Shown piece after piece: positions 1 through 7,608 of a stretch of 64,000 bases of DNA. Source of the stretch: Dolichospermum flos-aquae CCAP 1403/13F (GTDB lineage Bacteria; Cyanobacteriota; Cyanobacteriia; Cyanobacteriales; Nostocaceae); the NCBI RefSeq assembly GCF_012516395.1, contig NZ_CP051206.1, positions 868,001-932,000 of the forward strand, given 5' to 3'. The stretch's first letter is position 1; each line of letters starts with the position of its first letter. The position numbers were made by a program, and so were the translations under genes. Below the pieces are notes generated by a model. The model searched no databases, was not told the origin of the DNA, and worked only from the letters and a program-made list of their open reading frames with translations.

Positions 1-1
1 C

Positions 2-160
2 GACGGCATGACATTTTTGATTATTGAACATAACATGGACGTAATTATGTCCTTATGTGATCGAGTTTGGGTATTAGCTGAAGGACAAAATTTAGCTGTT
101 GGTAGCCCTACAGAAATCCAAAATAATACCAAAGTTTTAGAAGCATATTTAGGACAATGA
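2..160 (+). CDS. ABC transporter ATP-binding protein, LivG/NatA type (3' end only)
   Basis: The window opens inside this gene; 52 residues and the stop are present. The sequence runs from the Walker B/H-loop side (IIEHNMDVIMSLCDRVWVL) to the end (VLEAYLG). The H-loop histidine follows IIE, and the C-terminal signature is that of the LivG-like ATPase of branched-chain or neutral amino acid importers (or urea importers). It would power substrate uptake from the cytoplasmic face of the inner membrane. The substrate cannot be told from this end. A hicA gene begins 13 bp downstream on the same strand. Confidence 0.85.
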   Translation, partial: DGMTFLIIEHNMDVIMSLCDRVWVLAEGQNLAVGSPTEIQNNTKVLEAYLGQ

Positions 161-173
161 TATTATATTAGAT

Positions 174-404
174 ATGCCCAAAAAAATTAGAGAACTGAAA
201 AATTTATTACTGCAATTCGGCTTTACTTGTCGGACTGGAAAAGGTAGTCACACTAACTGGTATCATCCTTTATTATCTGGACGAGTTACTATATCAGGTA
301 AAGACGGAAAAGATGCGAAAGAATACCAAGAGAAAGATGTTAGTAACGCCATCAAAAGAATAGAAGAAATAAAAAAAGCTCAAGAGGAAGCACAAAATGA
401 ATAA
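174..404 (+). CDS. hicA: HicA-type toxin (mRNA interferase)
   Basis: This 76-residue protein has the HicA layout: an N-terminal helix, then a beta strand carrying the catalytic histidine in TGKGSHTNWYHP (residues about 22-33), followed by a basic C-terminal helix. HicA toxins cleave mRNA through a double-stranded RNA-binding-like fold. The stop overlaps the start of hicB by 8 bp, the usual toxin-first order of hicAB. Length and motif are normal, so it looks intact. It is probably autoregulated through HicB, as in the family, but no operator was identified. Confidence 0.88.
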   Translation: MPKKIRELKNLLLQFGFTCRTGKGSHTNWYHPLLSGRVTISGKDGKDAKEYQEKDVSNAIKRIEEIKKAQEEAQNE

Positions 405-609
405 TCATTACACAATCATTATTCAATGGTCAGAAGAAGATAAATGCTTTGTTGTAAGTCTTCCTGAATGGGGAGAATTTTGTCATACTCATGGAGACAC
501 TTATGAAGAGGCTTTAAAAAATGCCCAAGAAGTTTTAGAAATGCTGATTTCATCTTATTTAGAAGACGGACAACCAATACCCGAACCGCAAATTATCGGC
601 ATTAATTAG
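397..609 (+). CDS. hicB: HicB-type antitoxin
   Basis: This 70-residue protein has the HicB partial RNase H-like fold: YTIIIQWSEEDKCFVVSLPE at the N-terminus and GDTYEEALKNAQEVLEMLI in the middle. It would bind and neutralise the upstream HicA. It has no added C-terminal DNA-binding domain, so it belongs to the short HicB group. It overlaps hicA by 8 bp. Its TAG stop lies inside the left arm of a 33-nt palindrome (608-640), which is probably the transcription terminator of the pair. Confidence 0.88.
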   Translation: MNNHYTIIIQWSEEDKCFVVSLPEWGEFCHTHGDTYEEALKNAQEVLEMLISSYLEDGQPIPEPQIIGIN

Positions 610-640
610 ATCCCCGACTTCTTTAAGAAGTCGGGGATCT
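608..640. terminator. 33-nt palindrome, copy 1 (family CCCCGACTTCTT)
   Basis: Perfect 16-nt arms (608-623 and 625-640) around one base, with core CCCCGACTTCTT/AAGAAGTCGGGG. It directly abuts the hicB stop. Other copies are at 7609, 28312, 53976 and 56458, all just after stop codons. As RNA it would form a strong hairpin usable as a bidirectional terminator, although no long T-run follows. Confidence 0.7.
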
Positions 641-663
641 GAAAATCCACAATCAAAAATCCT

Positions 664-2022
664 ATGAATCGTAACCTACAAGAAACTCATTTAAATCGCG
701 CCCGTGCTAGTCTCAGACAAGCATTATCTTGGTATGGATATCTCCGTAAATCGGGACAAATGGCAGCAAATCCAGAATTAGCAAGTTTGCTAAAACCAGA
801 AATAGAAACTTTAAATGCCACACTCAATAAATTAGATGCCAATGTCATCAGAATTGCGGCTTTTGGTTTAGTCAGTCGGGGAAAATCAGCAGTATTAAAT
901 TCTTTATTGGGAGAAAAAATTCTGCAAACCGGACCCCTAAATGGTGTCACTCAATCACCACGTTCTGTACCTTGGAAACCCGGAGATAAGGTATTAGTTG
1001 AATTAATTGATACTCCCGGTTTAGATGAAATTGAAGGTGATTCACGGGCGCAAATGGCAAGAGAAGTAGCGCGTCAAGCTGATTTAATCTTGTTTGTGGT
1101 TTCTGGGGATATTACGAGAACTGAATATCAAGGATTATTAGAATTACGTCAAGCACAAAAACCTTTAATTTTGGTATTTAATAAAATTGATTTATATCCC
1201 GATACAGATAAAAATGCAATTTATAAAAATCTGCAACAATTAGGGGCAGGAAATATCCAAAATCAGCCATTATTACCTGATGAAATTGTGATGATAGCGG
1301 CTGAACCTGCACCAATGGAAGTGAGAGTAGAATATGCAGATGGAAGCATCACCTCTGAATGGGAAACACCACCACCGCAAGTAGATGAATTAAAGCAAAC
1401 AATCTTAAATATATTAAATCGAGAAGGACGATCTCTTTTAGCTTTAAATGCACTTATTCAAGCTAGAGAATCCGAAGAAAATATCGCCCAAAAAACCGTT
1501 CATATCCGCGAAAAAGAAGCAGAAGATATTATTTGGAGGTTTAGCCAATATAAAGCCCTAGCCATTGGTTTAAATCCTATTGCTTTCTTAGATATAATAG
1601 GTGGTTTAATTACCGATTTAGCCTTAATTCGGGCATTAGCTAAATTGTATGGTTTACCCATGACTGGCTATGAAGCCAGTGAATTATTAAAAACAATTTT
1701 ATTTAGTTCTGGTGGTTTATTATTAAGTGAAATTGGCAGTAGTTTTATATTAGGCTTAGGTAAAAGTGCCGCAGCCATAGCTAGTGGTGATAATCCCTTT
1801 AATATTACTACTTTTTTCGGGAGTGCATTAGCCCAAGGTGGAATTGCCGGTTATGGTGCTTATACAGTCGGTAAAGCCGCCCAGTTATATCTAGAAAAAG
1901 GCTGTACTTGGGGACAATTGGGGGCTAATACTGTCATTCAGGAAATTTTGTCACAAGTTGATAAAAATACTATTTTGTATCGCTTACAGCAAGAATTAGG
2001 CGGTACTTTTGGTGAGTTTTGA
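664..2022 (+). CDS. GTP-binding protein with C-terminal DUF697 membrane domain
   Basis: This 452-residue protein has an Era/HSR1-type G domain in the first half: P-loop GLVSRGKS (about 69-76), switch/G3 DTPG (about 117-120) and G4 NKID (about 173-176). The second half matches DUF697, with hydrophobic segments (PIAFLDIIGGLITDLALIRAL and SSGGLLLSEIGSSFILGL), so it is probably anchored in the inner or thylakoid membrane. Cyanobacteria carry several such dynamin-like or YcjF-like GTPases; their cellular role is not settled. It stands alone on the plus strand, 54 bp after hicB with a palindromic terminator between, and is followed by a 165-bp MITE. Confidence 0.85.
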   Translation: MNRNLQETHLNRARASLRQALSWYGYLRKSGQMAANPELASLLKPEIETLNATLNKLDANVIRIAAFGLVSRGKSAVLNSLLGEKILQTGPLNGVTQSPRSVPWKPGDKVLVELIDTPGLDEIEGDSRAQMAREVARQADLILFVVSGDITRTEYQGLLELRQAQKPLILVFNKIDLYPDTDKNAIYKNLQQLGAGNIQNQPLLPDEIVMIAAEPAPMEVRVEYADGSITSEWETPPPQVDELKQTILNILNREGRSLLALNALIQARESEENIAQKTVHIREKEAEDIIWRFSQYKALAIGLNPIAFLDIIGGLITDLALIRALAKLYGLPMTGYEASELLKTILFSSGGLLLSEIGSSFILGLGKSAAAIASGDNPFNITTFFGSALAQGGIAGYGAYTVGKAAQLYLEKGCTWGQLGANTVIQEILSQVDKNTILYRLQQELGGTFGEF

Positions 2023-2035
2023 GAGATTGAATCTA

Positions 2036-2200
2036 AGAGGGTGTTTGAAAAGTTTTGAATGTATAAATTGACCCCTCTCCAAACCTCTCCCCGACGCGGG
2101 GAGAGGCTTTGAAAACCCCATTCCCTGGTAGGTAAGGGGGGCAGGGGGGTTAGGTTTTTGGAGATTATGGGTTTCATCTGATACTTTTCAAACAACCTCT
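2036..2200. mobile_element. 165-bp MITE, copy 1
   Basis: Terminal inverted repeats 2036-2053 and 2183-2200 (18 nt, one mismatch, outer end AGAGG, inner TGTTTGAAAAGT). The interior is rich in C-runs and holds a GGGGAGAGG hairpin. A copy of identical length lies inverted at 33965-34129. There is no coding capacity for a transposase. It sits between the DUF697 gene and the convergent PemK-like gene. Confidence 0.75.
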
Positions 2201-2218
2201 AAGTAACCATCACAAACT

Positions 2219-2617
2219 TTATGATTTGGGATTTTTACCTCTTTTCCATGCTTTTGATGCTGGAAGTGTAGGTTCACAAGGCTTTTGTAAAATTTCAATA
2301 ATGGTAGCAATAACTTGATTTATTTTTTCATCCCTTAATTTTCCGATATTCCTAATAACATTACTTTTGTCAACTGTTGCAATGATGTTAGGACGAATAT
2401 AACAGGGACTTAAATTAAGTTTACCAAACATAAAATCCTGGTCTTCTAACTTAATTTCATATTCTCTACCTGGTTTACTGGTAATAGGACAGAGAATAAT
2501 ATTATTACTATCTGATTCTGCTATAATCAAGGCAGGTCTTCTTTTAGTAGCAGATGCGTCAGAAAATGGAAAAGGTACAGAGATAACGTCACCTTTAGCA
2601 AATTTTTCCATAAGCAT
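2219..2617 (-). CDS. PemK/MazF-family toxin
   Basis: The family begins with a short strand and a loop, here FAKGDVISVPFPFSDAS, followed by KRRPALIIAES and ILCPITSK, all typical of the PemK/MazF SH3-like barrel (endoribonuclease toxins). I place the start at the ATG at 2617, after an AAGGA at about 2630-2634; an in-frame TTG at 2638 would overlap the antitoxin stop. The length of about 132 residues is slightly above the MazF norm because of a basic tail (KAWKRGKNPKS). It lies 5 bp after its presumed antitoxin. Confidence 0.8.
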   Translation of the reverse strand: MLMEKFAKGDVISVPFPFSDASATKRRPALIIAESDSNNIILCPITSKPGREYEIKLEDQDFMFGKLNLSPCYIRPNIIATVDKSNVIRNIGKLRDEKINQVIATIIEILQKPCEPTLPASKAWKRGKNPKS

Positions 2618-2622
2618 AAATT

Positions 2623-2904
2623 CTATAAATCCTTCCAAGCTTCGTCTTCTTCTGGTTCAAGCCAAACTTTATTGAGTGATGATTCACTTAACTCAAGAAA
2701 ATCTTTTACTAAAATTTCCAAATCATCTACATTACTAACTTGCAAATTTTGAATCTTTTCAAGTGGTAGATTAGTTAGTTTAGCTACTAGAGATAAATCA
2801 ATACCTTCTCGTAGCATATTGAGTGCAACTTGAGTTAAACCTTCTTGTAACCCTTGTTCCCAGGCTTCACGTAAAGATTGAGATTGAAGTGCTAATTCAC
2901 GCAT
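2623..2904 (-). CDS. Probable antitoxin with Rpn-type tail module
   Basis: This 93-residue protein is made of two recognisable pieces. Residues about 1-55 (WEQGLQEGLTQVALNMLREG, then LSLVAKLTNLPLEKIQNL) are the C-terminal tail found in Rpn/PD-(D/E)XK transposase-family nucleases. Residues about 58-93 (LEILVKDFLELSESSL, WLEPEEDEAW) match the acidic toxin-binding C-termini of cyanobacterial antitoxins. No nuclease body precedes it. Being upstream and nearly contiguous with a PemK-like toxin, it is most simply the antitoxin, with the Rpn-like helices replacing a DNA-binding domain. The pairing is inferred from position. Confidence 0.65.
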   Translation of the reverse strand: MRELALQSQSLREAWEQGLQEGLTQVALNMLREGIDLSLVAKLTNLPLEKIQNLQVSNVDDLEILVKDFLELSESSLNKVWLEPEEDEAWKDL

Positions 2905-3161
2905 AATTATAAGTTACAGATACTCTGTTTAAATTATAACTAAAATATTTGGATTATTTAATAATTTAGCATTGCTAAAACTCCATTAGTGAATAATTAA
3001 GTCATGATTATATCATCATAGAATCAAAAAGTATATAAATTAACTAAAAATAATTATTTGAATTGTTACTCTGAAAAAGAGTTTACCAACTATGAGTAAT
3101 TCTCTTCATTAGCAATCCTTAAAATTCCTAATTAACCTTTATCTCCCTCAAAAAAGGTAAC

Positions 3162-3422
3162 ATGATCATGGTATCCCTAAACGAAGTTATCAATGGTAAA
3201 AAACCCATTGAAGCAGCAATTCTTGAAGCCATTACAGAAGCGCGGACAACCTGTACAGAAAATGGCAATAATTCCGCTAATTGTGCAGTAGCTTGGGATA
3301 TTGTCGAAGAATTGCAAGCAGAAAAAGCCCATCAAAAACAAGCAAAACACCGCAAAACAGCCTTAGAAACCTATTGCGAAATGTATCCAGATGCTTTGGA
3401 GTGTTTGATTTACGATCTTTGA
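3162..3422 (+). CDS. CP12-family protein
   Basis: CP12 is a small disordered protein that links GAPDH and phosphoribulokinase into an inactive complex in the dark. Both redox cysteine pairs are present: a first pair in CTENGNNSANC followed by the core AWDIVEELQAE (about 36-57), and a second pair in YCEMYPDALEC near the C-terminus, ending IYDL. At 86 residues the N-terminus is about 10 longer than classical CP12. Either the ATG at 3162 or the one at 3168 could start it; AAGG at about 3152-3156 fits both. It stands alone, between a toxin-antitoxin pair and a MITE. Confidence 0.88.
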   Translation: MIMVSLNEVINGKKPIEAAILEAITEARTTCTENGNNSANCAVAWDIVEELQAEKAHQKQAKHRKTALETYCEMYPDALECLIYDL

Positions 3423-3480
3423 TTTAGATCAGCAGCAATTCTCATTTTAAAGAAATAAGATGAACTTCTCTTATTTAAAG

Positions 3481-3630
3481 ATAGGACTCCTATTTAATTT
3501 TTGATAGCTTGCGTGGCGTAGCCATACAAAACTCGGTACACCTTCATATTCTCAAATCCTCTTGCCTTCCTACGCAGGAAAATATGGCTAACGCCACGCT
3601 ATGCTATCAGGAATCAAACCGGAGTCCTAT
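3481..3630. mobile_element. 150-bp MITE
   Basis: Outer inverted repeats of 28 nt: ATAGGACTCC at 3481-3490 and its complement at 3621-3630, continuing to GATAGC/GCTATC with about six mismatches. Nested inside is a second inverted repeat, GCGTGGCGTAGCCAT against ATGGCTAACGCCACGC. There is no open reading frame. A solitary relative of the inner part (ACGCCACGCTA) lies at about 13379-13413. Confidence 0.65.
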
Positions 3631-3688
3631 ATTAATGATACTATTTTAGTTTGTTACCACAGTCATTTTCACCAACAAGGAGTAACGA

Positions 3689-4198
3689 GTGCAACTGCAA
3701 GTTCAGCTAATTCGTGGTGACGATAGCACTCTTGTAAATGCGTATTTAGCAACCCCGATGGATTTATTACTTAATGAAGAATGGTTGAGAAAAAGTATCC
3801 AAGCTGAGGAAAAAGTAGGGGGTAATATTGGTGCTGGTTTAGATTGGGGTTCTGGTTTTGATCAACTGTTACTTAATCCCGAATTGTTTTATCGCTTAAA
3901 AACTTTGCGGATTTCGTTGAATCGAGAAGTGCGTTTGTTGCTCAAAGATTGGAATTTAGGAACTGCCACTTCTATAGCATCTGCTACCGCAAGAGAGAAG
4001 TTGCTGGAAAGATTCAGGCTACCTACATCTACTGTTAAAGAACATATTCAAACTGTGTTGCAGAAGGATGAACTTTTTGGTGAGGAGTTTATTTCTAATC
4101 ATCAGGTATTGCGCGAATTGCTTGGGGTAATGTTGACAGAAAACGATAAAGCATCTATCACAATAACAAAACAAACACACTTAGATCATAATATTTGA
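3689..4198 (+). CDS. Hypothetical protein, unknown family
   Basis: This 169-residue protein starts at GTG, supported by AAGGAG at 3676-3681, 7 bp upstream. It is soluble, with no signal peptide, membrane segment or clear motif. It has an alternating helix and strand composition and a glycine-rich stretch (VGGNIGAGLDWGSGFDQLLL, about 42-61). It is followed 13 bp later by an Mrr-like nuclease on the same strand, so the two are probably co-transcribed. The pairing with a nuclease in a toxin/defence stretch makes a role in defence conceivable, but nothing in the sequence shows it. Confidence 0.6.
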   Translation: MQLQVQLIRGDDSTLVNAYLATPMDLLLNEEWLRKSIQAEEKVGGNIGAGLDWGSGFDQLLLNPELFYRLKTLRISLNREVRLLLKDWNLGTATSIASATAREKLLERFRLPTSTVKEHIQTVLQKDELFGEEFISNHQVLRELLGVMLTENDKASITITKQTHLDHNI

Positions 4199-4211
4199 AC
4201 TCAAAATTTTT

Positions 4212-4742
4212 ATGTTAGAAAAACAAACAAGCTGGCGAAAATATGAAGAATATACAAGTAGTATTCTTAATGATGAAGTAGTTAAAAAATATTTAGAAAA
4301 ACACCTGAGCTTAAAAGATTTTAAAATTCAACCTCAAGAAAAATTGCCTGGGAAATCTGGTACAAATTGGCAAGTAGACGCTTATGGTGATGACATCAAT
4401 GAACAGCGTATTTTGGTTGAATGTAAACACTACAAAGGCAAAAGATACAAAAAAGATGCAGCATTAGAACAAAATATAATAGCTGCATTTGCTTATATAA
4501 TTAAAGATGTGGGAGCAAGTAGAGGAATAGTTGTAACTACACAAGGATTACAAGAAGGGGCTAGTAAAGTAGCAAAATATGAAGGTATAGAATTATTGCA
4601 ATTAGACTATAATTCAACAGACAAAAACTTTGTTATTCGTTTTCCTGAAAATAATCAGGCTGTTGCTGTATTTACTGAAGAATTTGGTACTATAAGTGCT
4701 GCTAAACTATATTCATCATATACTAAGCATCCTCTAGGATAA
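4212..4742 (+). CDS. Mrr-like restriction endonuclease family protein (PD-(D/E)XK)
   Basis: This 176-residue protein has the core of a PD-(D/E)XK nuclease: the aspartate in WQVDAYGD (about 55-62), then after a short loop ILVECKHYKGK (about 73-83) with the E-x-K pair, and a later strand/helix GIVVTTQGLQEGASKVAKYEGIE region typical of the Mrr catalytic domain. Mrr enzymes cut modified or foreign DNA. The usual winged-helix recognition domain of full Mrr (about 300 residues) is missing, so specificity may come from the upstream unknown protein 13 bp away or the enzyme may serve repair. Confidence 0.7.
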   Translation: MLEKQTSWRKYEEYTSSILNDEVVKKYLEKHLSLKDFKIQPQEKLPGKSGTNWQVDAYGDDINEQRILVECKHYKGKRYKKDAALEQNIIAAFAYIIKDVGASRGIVVTTQGLQEGASKVAKYEGIELLQLDYNSTDKNFVIRFPENNQAVAVFTEEFGTISAAKLYSSYTKHPLG

Positions 4743-4912
4743 GCACTATAAAAGTTTATACTAAATGTCTATGTGTTGACGGTTCTTGATGCGGTCGAAT
4801 AAAATACAATCGTATAGGGCTTCATAGTTTGTTTAACATTCATTGTGTAGCCCTTCTGTGAATTGCCATTGATCTATTTTAGCTAATGTTGAAGTATTTT
4901 TAGTTAGGTGCT

Positions 4913-5131
4913 ATGGAAAATAAAAATTGGATAAGTTGGGGTACTGGTTTGCTAGTTTTTGTTATACTCAGAAATTGTAGTATTGCTAACGAACCACACT
5001 ATAAAACAGTTATTACTGGGAGAGAACCAGTCCGCGAATCTATGCTAGGAATGGGATGTGAATGTTCCTACGATTATGATATAAATGGTAACCCTTTAGG
5101 TATTAATCCTATGCTGGAAATTCTTTCATAA
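4913..5131 (+). pseudogene. Fragment of a small secreted cysteine-motif protein
   Basis: The 72-codon frame begins with a short hydrophobic segment (GTGLLVFVILRNCSIA), then has GMGCECSYDYDINGNPLG. This resembles the start of small secreted CxCPYD-type cyanobacterial proteins, but the expected CGxRSAY ending is absent. The last 20 or so codons read antisense into the neighbouring minus-strand frame, so a junction near 5095 probably truncated both. It may not be a functional gene. Confidence 0.3.
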
Positions 5132-5430
5132 TCTATATCACCATTTTCTTTCAAACGGGGATTTTTTTCTGCAATAAACATTAATTCATATCCATTTAAT
5201 CCATTTTCAGAATTTAAATTATTTTTTTGTAATACAATTTGTTTAATTACATAAATACTTCCTTCAATTGAAGAAACAAGAGACTTGATATGTAATCTAT
5301 TGAAAGATTGAATTTCTTCTGAACTTATCAGTTCTTTATTGTTTTTCGTTAAGATTTTTGTATCTGTGTAAAAAGTCATGAGAACATCATAAAGTTCAAG
5401 TACCGTAGGAATAAAATCTTGGTCTTCCAT
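5074..5430 (-). CDS. Hypothetical protein, possibly 3'-truncated
   Basis: This frame encodes 118 residues, largely helical and charged (VLMTFYTDTKILTKNN, IEGSIYVIKQIV), with no signal peptide, transmembrane segment or known motif. It begins 5 bp downstream of the stop of a truncated VapC frame. The 3' end overlaps the plus-strand fragment ending at 5131, and its last residues (IGLIPKGLPFIS) look like read-through into that fragment rather than a natural C-terminus. It is probably a remnant; the family was not recognised. Confidence 0.4.
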   Translation of the reverse strand: MEDQDFIPTVLELYDVLMTFYTDTKILTKNNKELISSEEIQSFNRLHIKSLVSSIEGSIYVIKQIVLQKNNLNSENGLNGYELMFIAEKNPRLKENGDIDYERISSIGLIPKGLPFIS

Positions 5431-5435
5431 AAATT

Positions 5436-5582
5436 TTAAATTTTGTTTGTTAGATAACGATTAATAATACTTGTATAGCATATATAGCACCCATCAATCA
5501 ACGCATTTTCTACAATTTCCGCTCCGGTTTCATCTCTAAGATAAGCTAAAAAGGCAGAAGCATCTAACACAGATTTATTCAA
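5436..5582 (-). pseudogene. VapC-type PIN toxin, truncated
   Basis: Starting at TTG 5582, which overlaps the end of the vapB-like gene (TTGAATAA), the frame reads VLDASAFLAYLRDETGAE and VENAL. This is the first strand and helix of a PIN-domain RNase with its first catalytic aspartate. After about 29 residues the match is lost (GCYICYTSIINRYL) and the frame stops at 5436, giving 48 residues instead of about 130. The other acidic residues of the PIN active site are gone, so the toxin is dead. Confidence 0.65.
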
Positions 5583-5847
5583 TTAAATACTCCTGTCTGC
5601 GTTCCTGGATAAGTTCATCTACTAAGTTTCTATCAGGTGATTTATCTTTTAATAAACCTCTTAATTTTTTAACTTGTTGTTTGAGGCTGACTAATTGGAG
5701 TTTTCCATTATCTTCAAGAGTTAAAATTAATCTATCTCCTGATTCTAAATTAAGTATTTCTTGGATTTCTTGGGGTAAAGTTAAACGTCCTTCTGGTTCA
5801 ATATCAAGTGTATATTGTTGAGGAATTGATAAATTAGCAAGTGTCAT
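5575..5847 (-). CDS. AbrB/MazE-family antitoxin (VapB-type)
   Basis: This 90-residue protein has an N-terminal swapped-hairpin AbrB domain: YTLDIEPEGRLTLPQEIQEI followed by LESGDRLILTLEDNGKLQLV (about 12-55). A charged C-terminal helix follows (LRGLLKDKSPDRNLVDELI) that would wrap around a VapC toxin. The matching toxin frame directly downstream overlaps by 8 bp but is truncated, so this antitoxin is now an orphan; it could still repress its own promoter or counter a related VapC elsewhere. Confidence 0.78.
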   Translation of the reverse strand: MTLANLSIPQQYTLDIEPEGRLTLPQEIQEILNLESGDRLILTLEDNGKLQLVSLKQQVKKLRGLLKDKSPDRNLVDELIQERRQEYLIE

Positions 5848-5936
5848 AGTTGAATATTTCCTTGTTTTATAGCCATTTACATTTTAGCAAAACTCTCGTA
5901 GCTAAAACATCTTAGCTTTCGCTTTATTTTTGAACC

Positions 5937-6269
5937 CTATTTATCAATCTCCATTGCCAAATTTTCAAAATTAGTAATTGTTACTTCTACATCAGGGAAT
6001 TTTGCCGTTATTTTCAATTCTCCTCCCATAGCTTCAATAACTTGTCGCAGATGACTAACATACATATCAGTACGATTCTCTAATCTAGAAATAGCAGGTT
6101 GTTTAATTTGCAACTTTTCAGCTAATTGAGCTTGAGATATTTTTAAAGCTTGGCGTAATTCAGCTAATGCCATTTCTTCTTTTAATTTAGCTGTTTGAGT
6201 AGCAATTTTGGCTTTTCTTTCTGCGGAGAAATCTTTAGTAAGATTGCTAAACTTTTTATGTCCTGTCAT
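5937..6269 (-). CDS. HigA-type antitoxin, XRE helix-turn-helix
   Basis: This 110-residue protein has an N-terminal basic helix and an XRE/Cro-type helix-turn-helix at about 35-90: LAELRQALKISQAQLAEKL, then QPAISRLENRTDMYVSHLR. The tail (GGELKITAKFPDVEV) is the usual C-terminal strand pair of HigA antitoxins. It overlaps the upstream HigB-like toxin gene by 4 bp (ATGA), in the toxin-first order of higBA. It would bind the toxin and repress the shared promoter upstream of 6625. Confidence 0.85.
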   Translation of the reverse strand: MTGHKKFSNLTKDFSAERKAKIATQTAKLKEEMALAELRQALKISQAQLAEKLQIKQPAISRLENRTDMYVSHLRQVIEAMGGELKITAKFPDVEVTITNFENLAMEIDK

Positions 6270-6625
6270 ATTAAACCCTCCCGACTAATTTCTTGGAGAT
6301 ATTCTTCATAAAGACGATCTGCTATGGGAACATATTTTTCATAAAATCGCTTATCTCCTGTTTTATCTCCACCAATAAGTAAAATTGCCACTCGTCGCGG
6401 ATCAAAAGCATAAAATACTCTGATTGGTTTACCACGACTTTGAATACGTAACTCTCTCAGGTGAGAGTTTTTTGCACCTTTGACATCGGATGAATAAGGA
6501 AAGGGTAATTGTGTTCCCTTTTCTTCAAGTAGTTGAACAACGCTGACAATATCATCTTGTTGCTCTTCTCTAAGAGTTTGCCACCAAATATCAAACTCAT
6601 TCGTATATTCTATTTCCCAACTCAC
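6266..6625 (-). CDS. HigB-type toxin (RelE superfamily, Gp49-like)
   Basis: This 119-residue protein matches the phage-derived Gp49-like/HigB branch of RelE ribosome-dependent RNases: a helix pair with EFDIWWQTLREEQQDDIVSV, then the core SHLRELRIQSRGKPIRVFYAFD and RRVAILLIGGDKTGDKRFYE. These basic residues (R/K around 75-110) form the mRNA-binding and catalytic face in the family. It is the first gene of the pair and overlaps the HigA-type gene by 4 bp. Both look intact. Confidence 0.87.
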   Translation of the reverse strand: MSWEIEYTNEFDIWWQTLREEQQDDIVSVVQLLEEKGTQLPFPYSSDVKGAKNSHLRELRIQSRGKPIRVFYAFDPRRVAILLIGGDKTGDKRFYEKYVPIADRLYEEYLQEISREGLI

Positions 6626-6708
6626 TTTCTATTATATTACGTTGATGTAATAAATCATAGCTTTAATTTGTCAATTTTCACAACTTTTTTTGCCTATACT
6701 GATACTCA

Positions 6709-7533
6709 TCATTTTTTCCCAAACTCCTGCATGACTTGTTTAGTAATTTCTTGAATTGCTGCTAAAGTTGGAGGGATGATTTCGCTGTCCATTCCCAACC
6801 ATAACAGATATTCAATATTTCCCGCAGGTCCTGTTATGGGTGACCAAGTTAAACCCTGATATTTCCATCCTAACTCTAACGCCCCTTTCATCACATTAAA
6901 AATTGCATCAGCTTGGTCATCAGAATCGCGGACAACGCCTTTTTTACCTATCCGAGACTTGCCAACCTCAAATTGTGGTTTTACCAGCAATACAGCCTCT
7001 CTAGGAGCTTGTGTTAATTGCCATACCGCCGGCAAAATTTTGGTTAAAGAAATAAACGAAACATCCACAACTATCAAATTAGGAAATATGGCATTTTCAG
7101 CATACAATTCCTCTGGTTGTAGTTGACGTAAATTCGTCCGTTCTTTTAAAATTACTCGTTGATCATTTCTGATTTTCCAATCAACTTGTCCATAACCAAC
7201 ATCTACACCATAAACTTGTTTTGCACCGGCTTGTAATAAACAATCAGTAAAGCCACCAGTAGAAATTCCCCCGTCTAAACAAATCCTGTCAGTTACAGAA
7301 ATCTCAAAAAATTTTAAAGCCTTAGCCAGTTTTTCACCACCACGAGAAACAAAAGGAGGACGTTCTTTAACTTGAATTTCTGCGGTAATATCAACTTCAG
7401 TCCCGACTTTATCAACCATTTGTTGATTTACAGTCACTTCTCCAGCTTGAATTAGCCGTTGTGCTTGCTGACGGGAGGGACATAATCCCAAATCTACTAA
7501 TAATGTATCTAATCGCTGTTTAACCAATTTCAC
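6709..7533 (-). CDS. tlyA: TlyA-family rRNA 2'-O-methyltransferase
   Basis: This 274-residue protein has an S4 RNA-binding domain at residues about 4-65 (RLDTLLVDLGLCPSRQQAQR) followed by an FtsJ/RrmJ-like Rossmann methyltransferase. Motif I is LDGGISTGGFTDCLL (about 97-111), then VYGVDVGYGQ (SAM-binding acidic residue) and a catalytic-lysine motif near VLLVKPQFEVGK. TlyA proteins 2'-O-methylate cytidines in 16S and 23S rRNA; some members are called hemolysins. The length is normal. It is monocistronic, between the higBA pair and a DUF1361 gene on the same strand 128 bp upstream. Confidence 0.9.
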   Translation of the reverse strand: MKLVKQRLDTLLVDLGLCPSRQQAQRLIQAGEVTVNQQMVDKVGTEVDITAEIQVKERPPFVSRGGEKLAKALKFFEISVTDRICLDGGISTGGFTDCLLQAGAKQVYGVDVGYGQVDWKIRNDQRVILKERTNLRQLQPEELYAENAIFPNLIVVDVSFISLTKILPAVWQLTQAPREAVLLVKPQFEVGKSRIGKKGVVRDSDDQADAIFNVMKGALELGWKYQGLTWSPITGPAGNIEYLLWLGMDSEIIPPTLAAIQEITKQVMQEFGKK

Positions 7534-7608
7534 TTTTTATAGCTGTTTATATTTGCTTTCCTATTCTAAATCCTAAATTATACGATTAATCTTAAATATT
7601 CAAAAAAT

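Noticed and set aside
687-950. 87-codon minus-strand frame inside the DUF697 GTPase gene
   Set aside because: It overlaps the P-loop coding region of a clear gene and has no features of its own.
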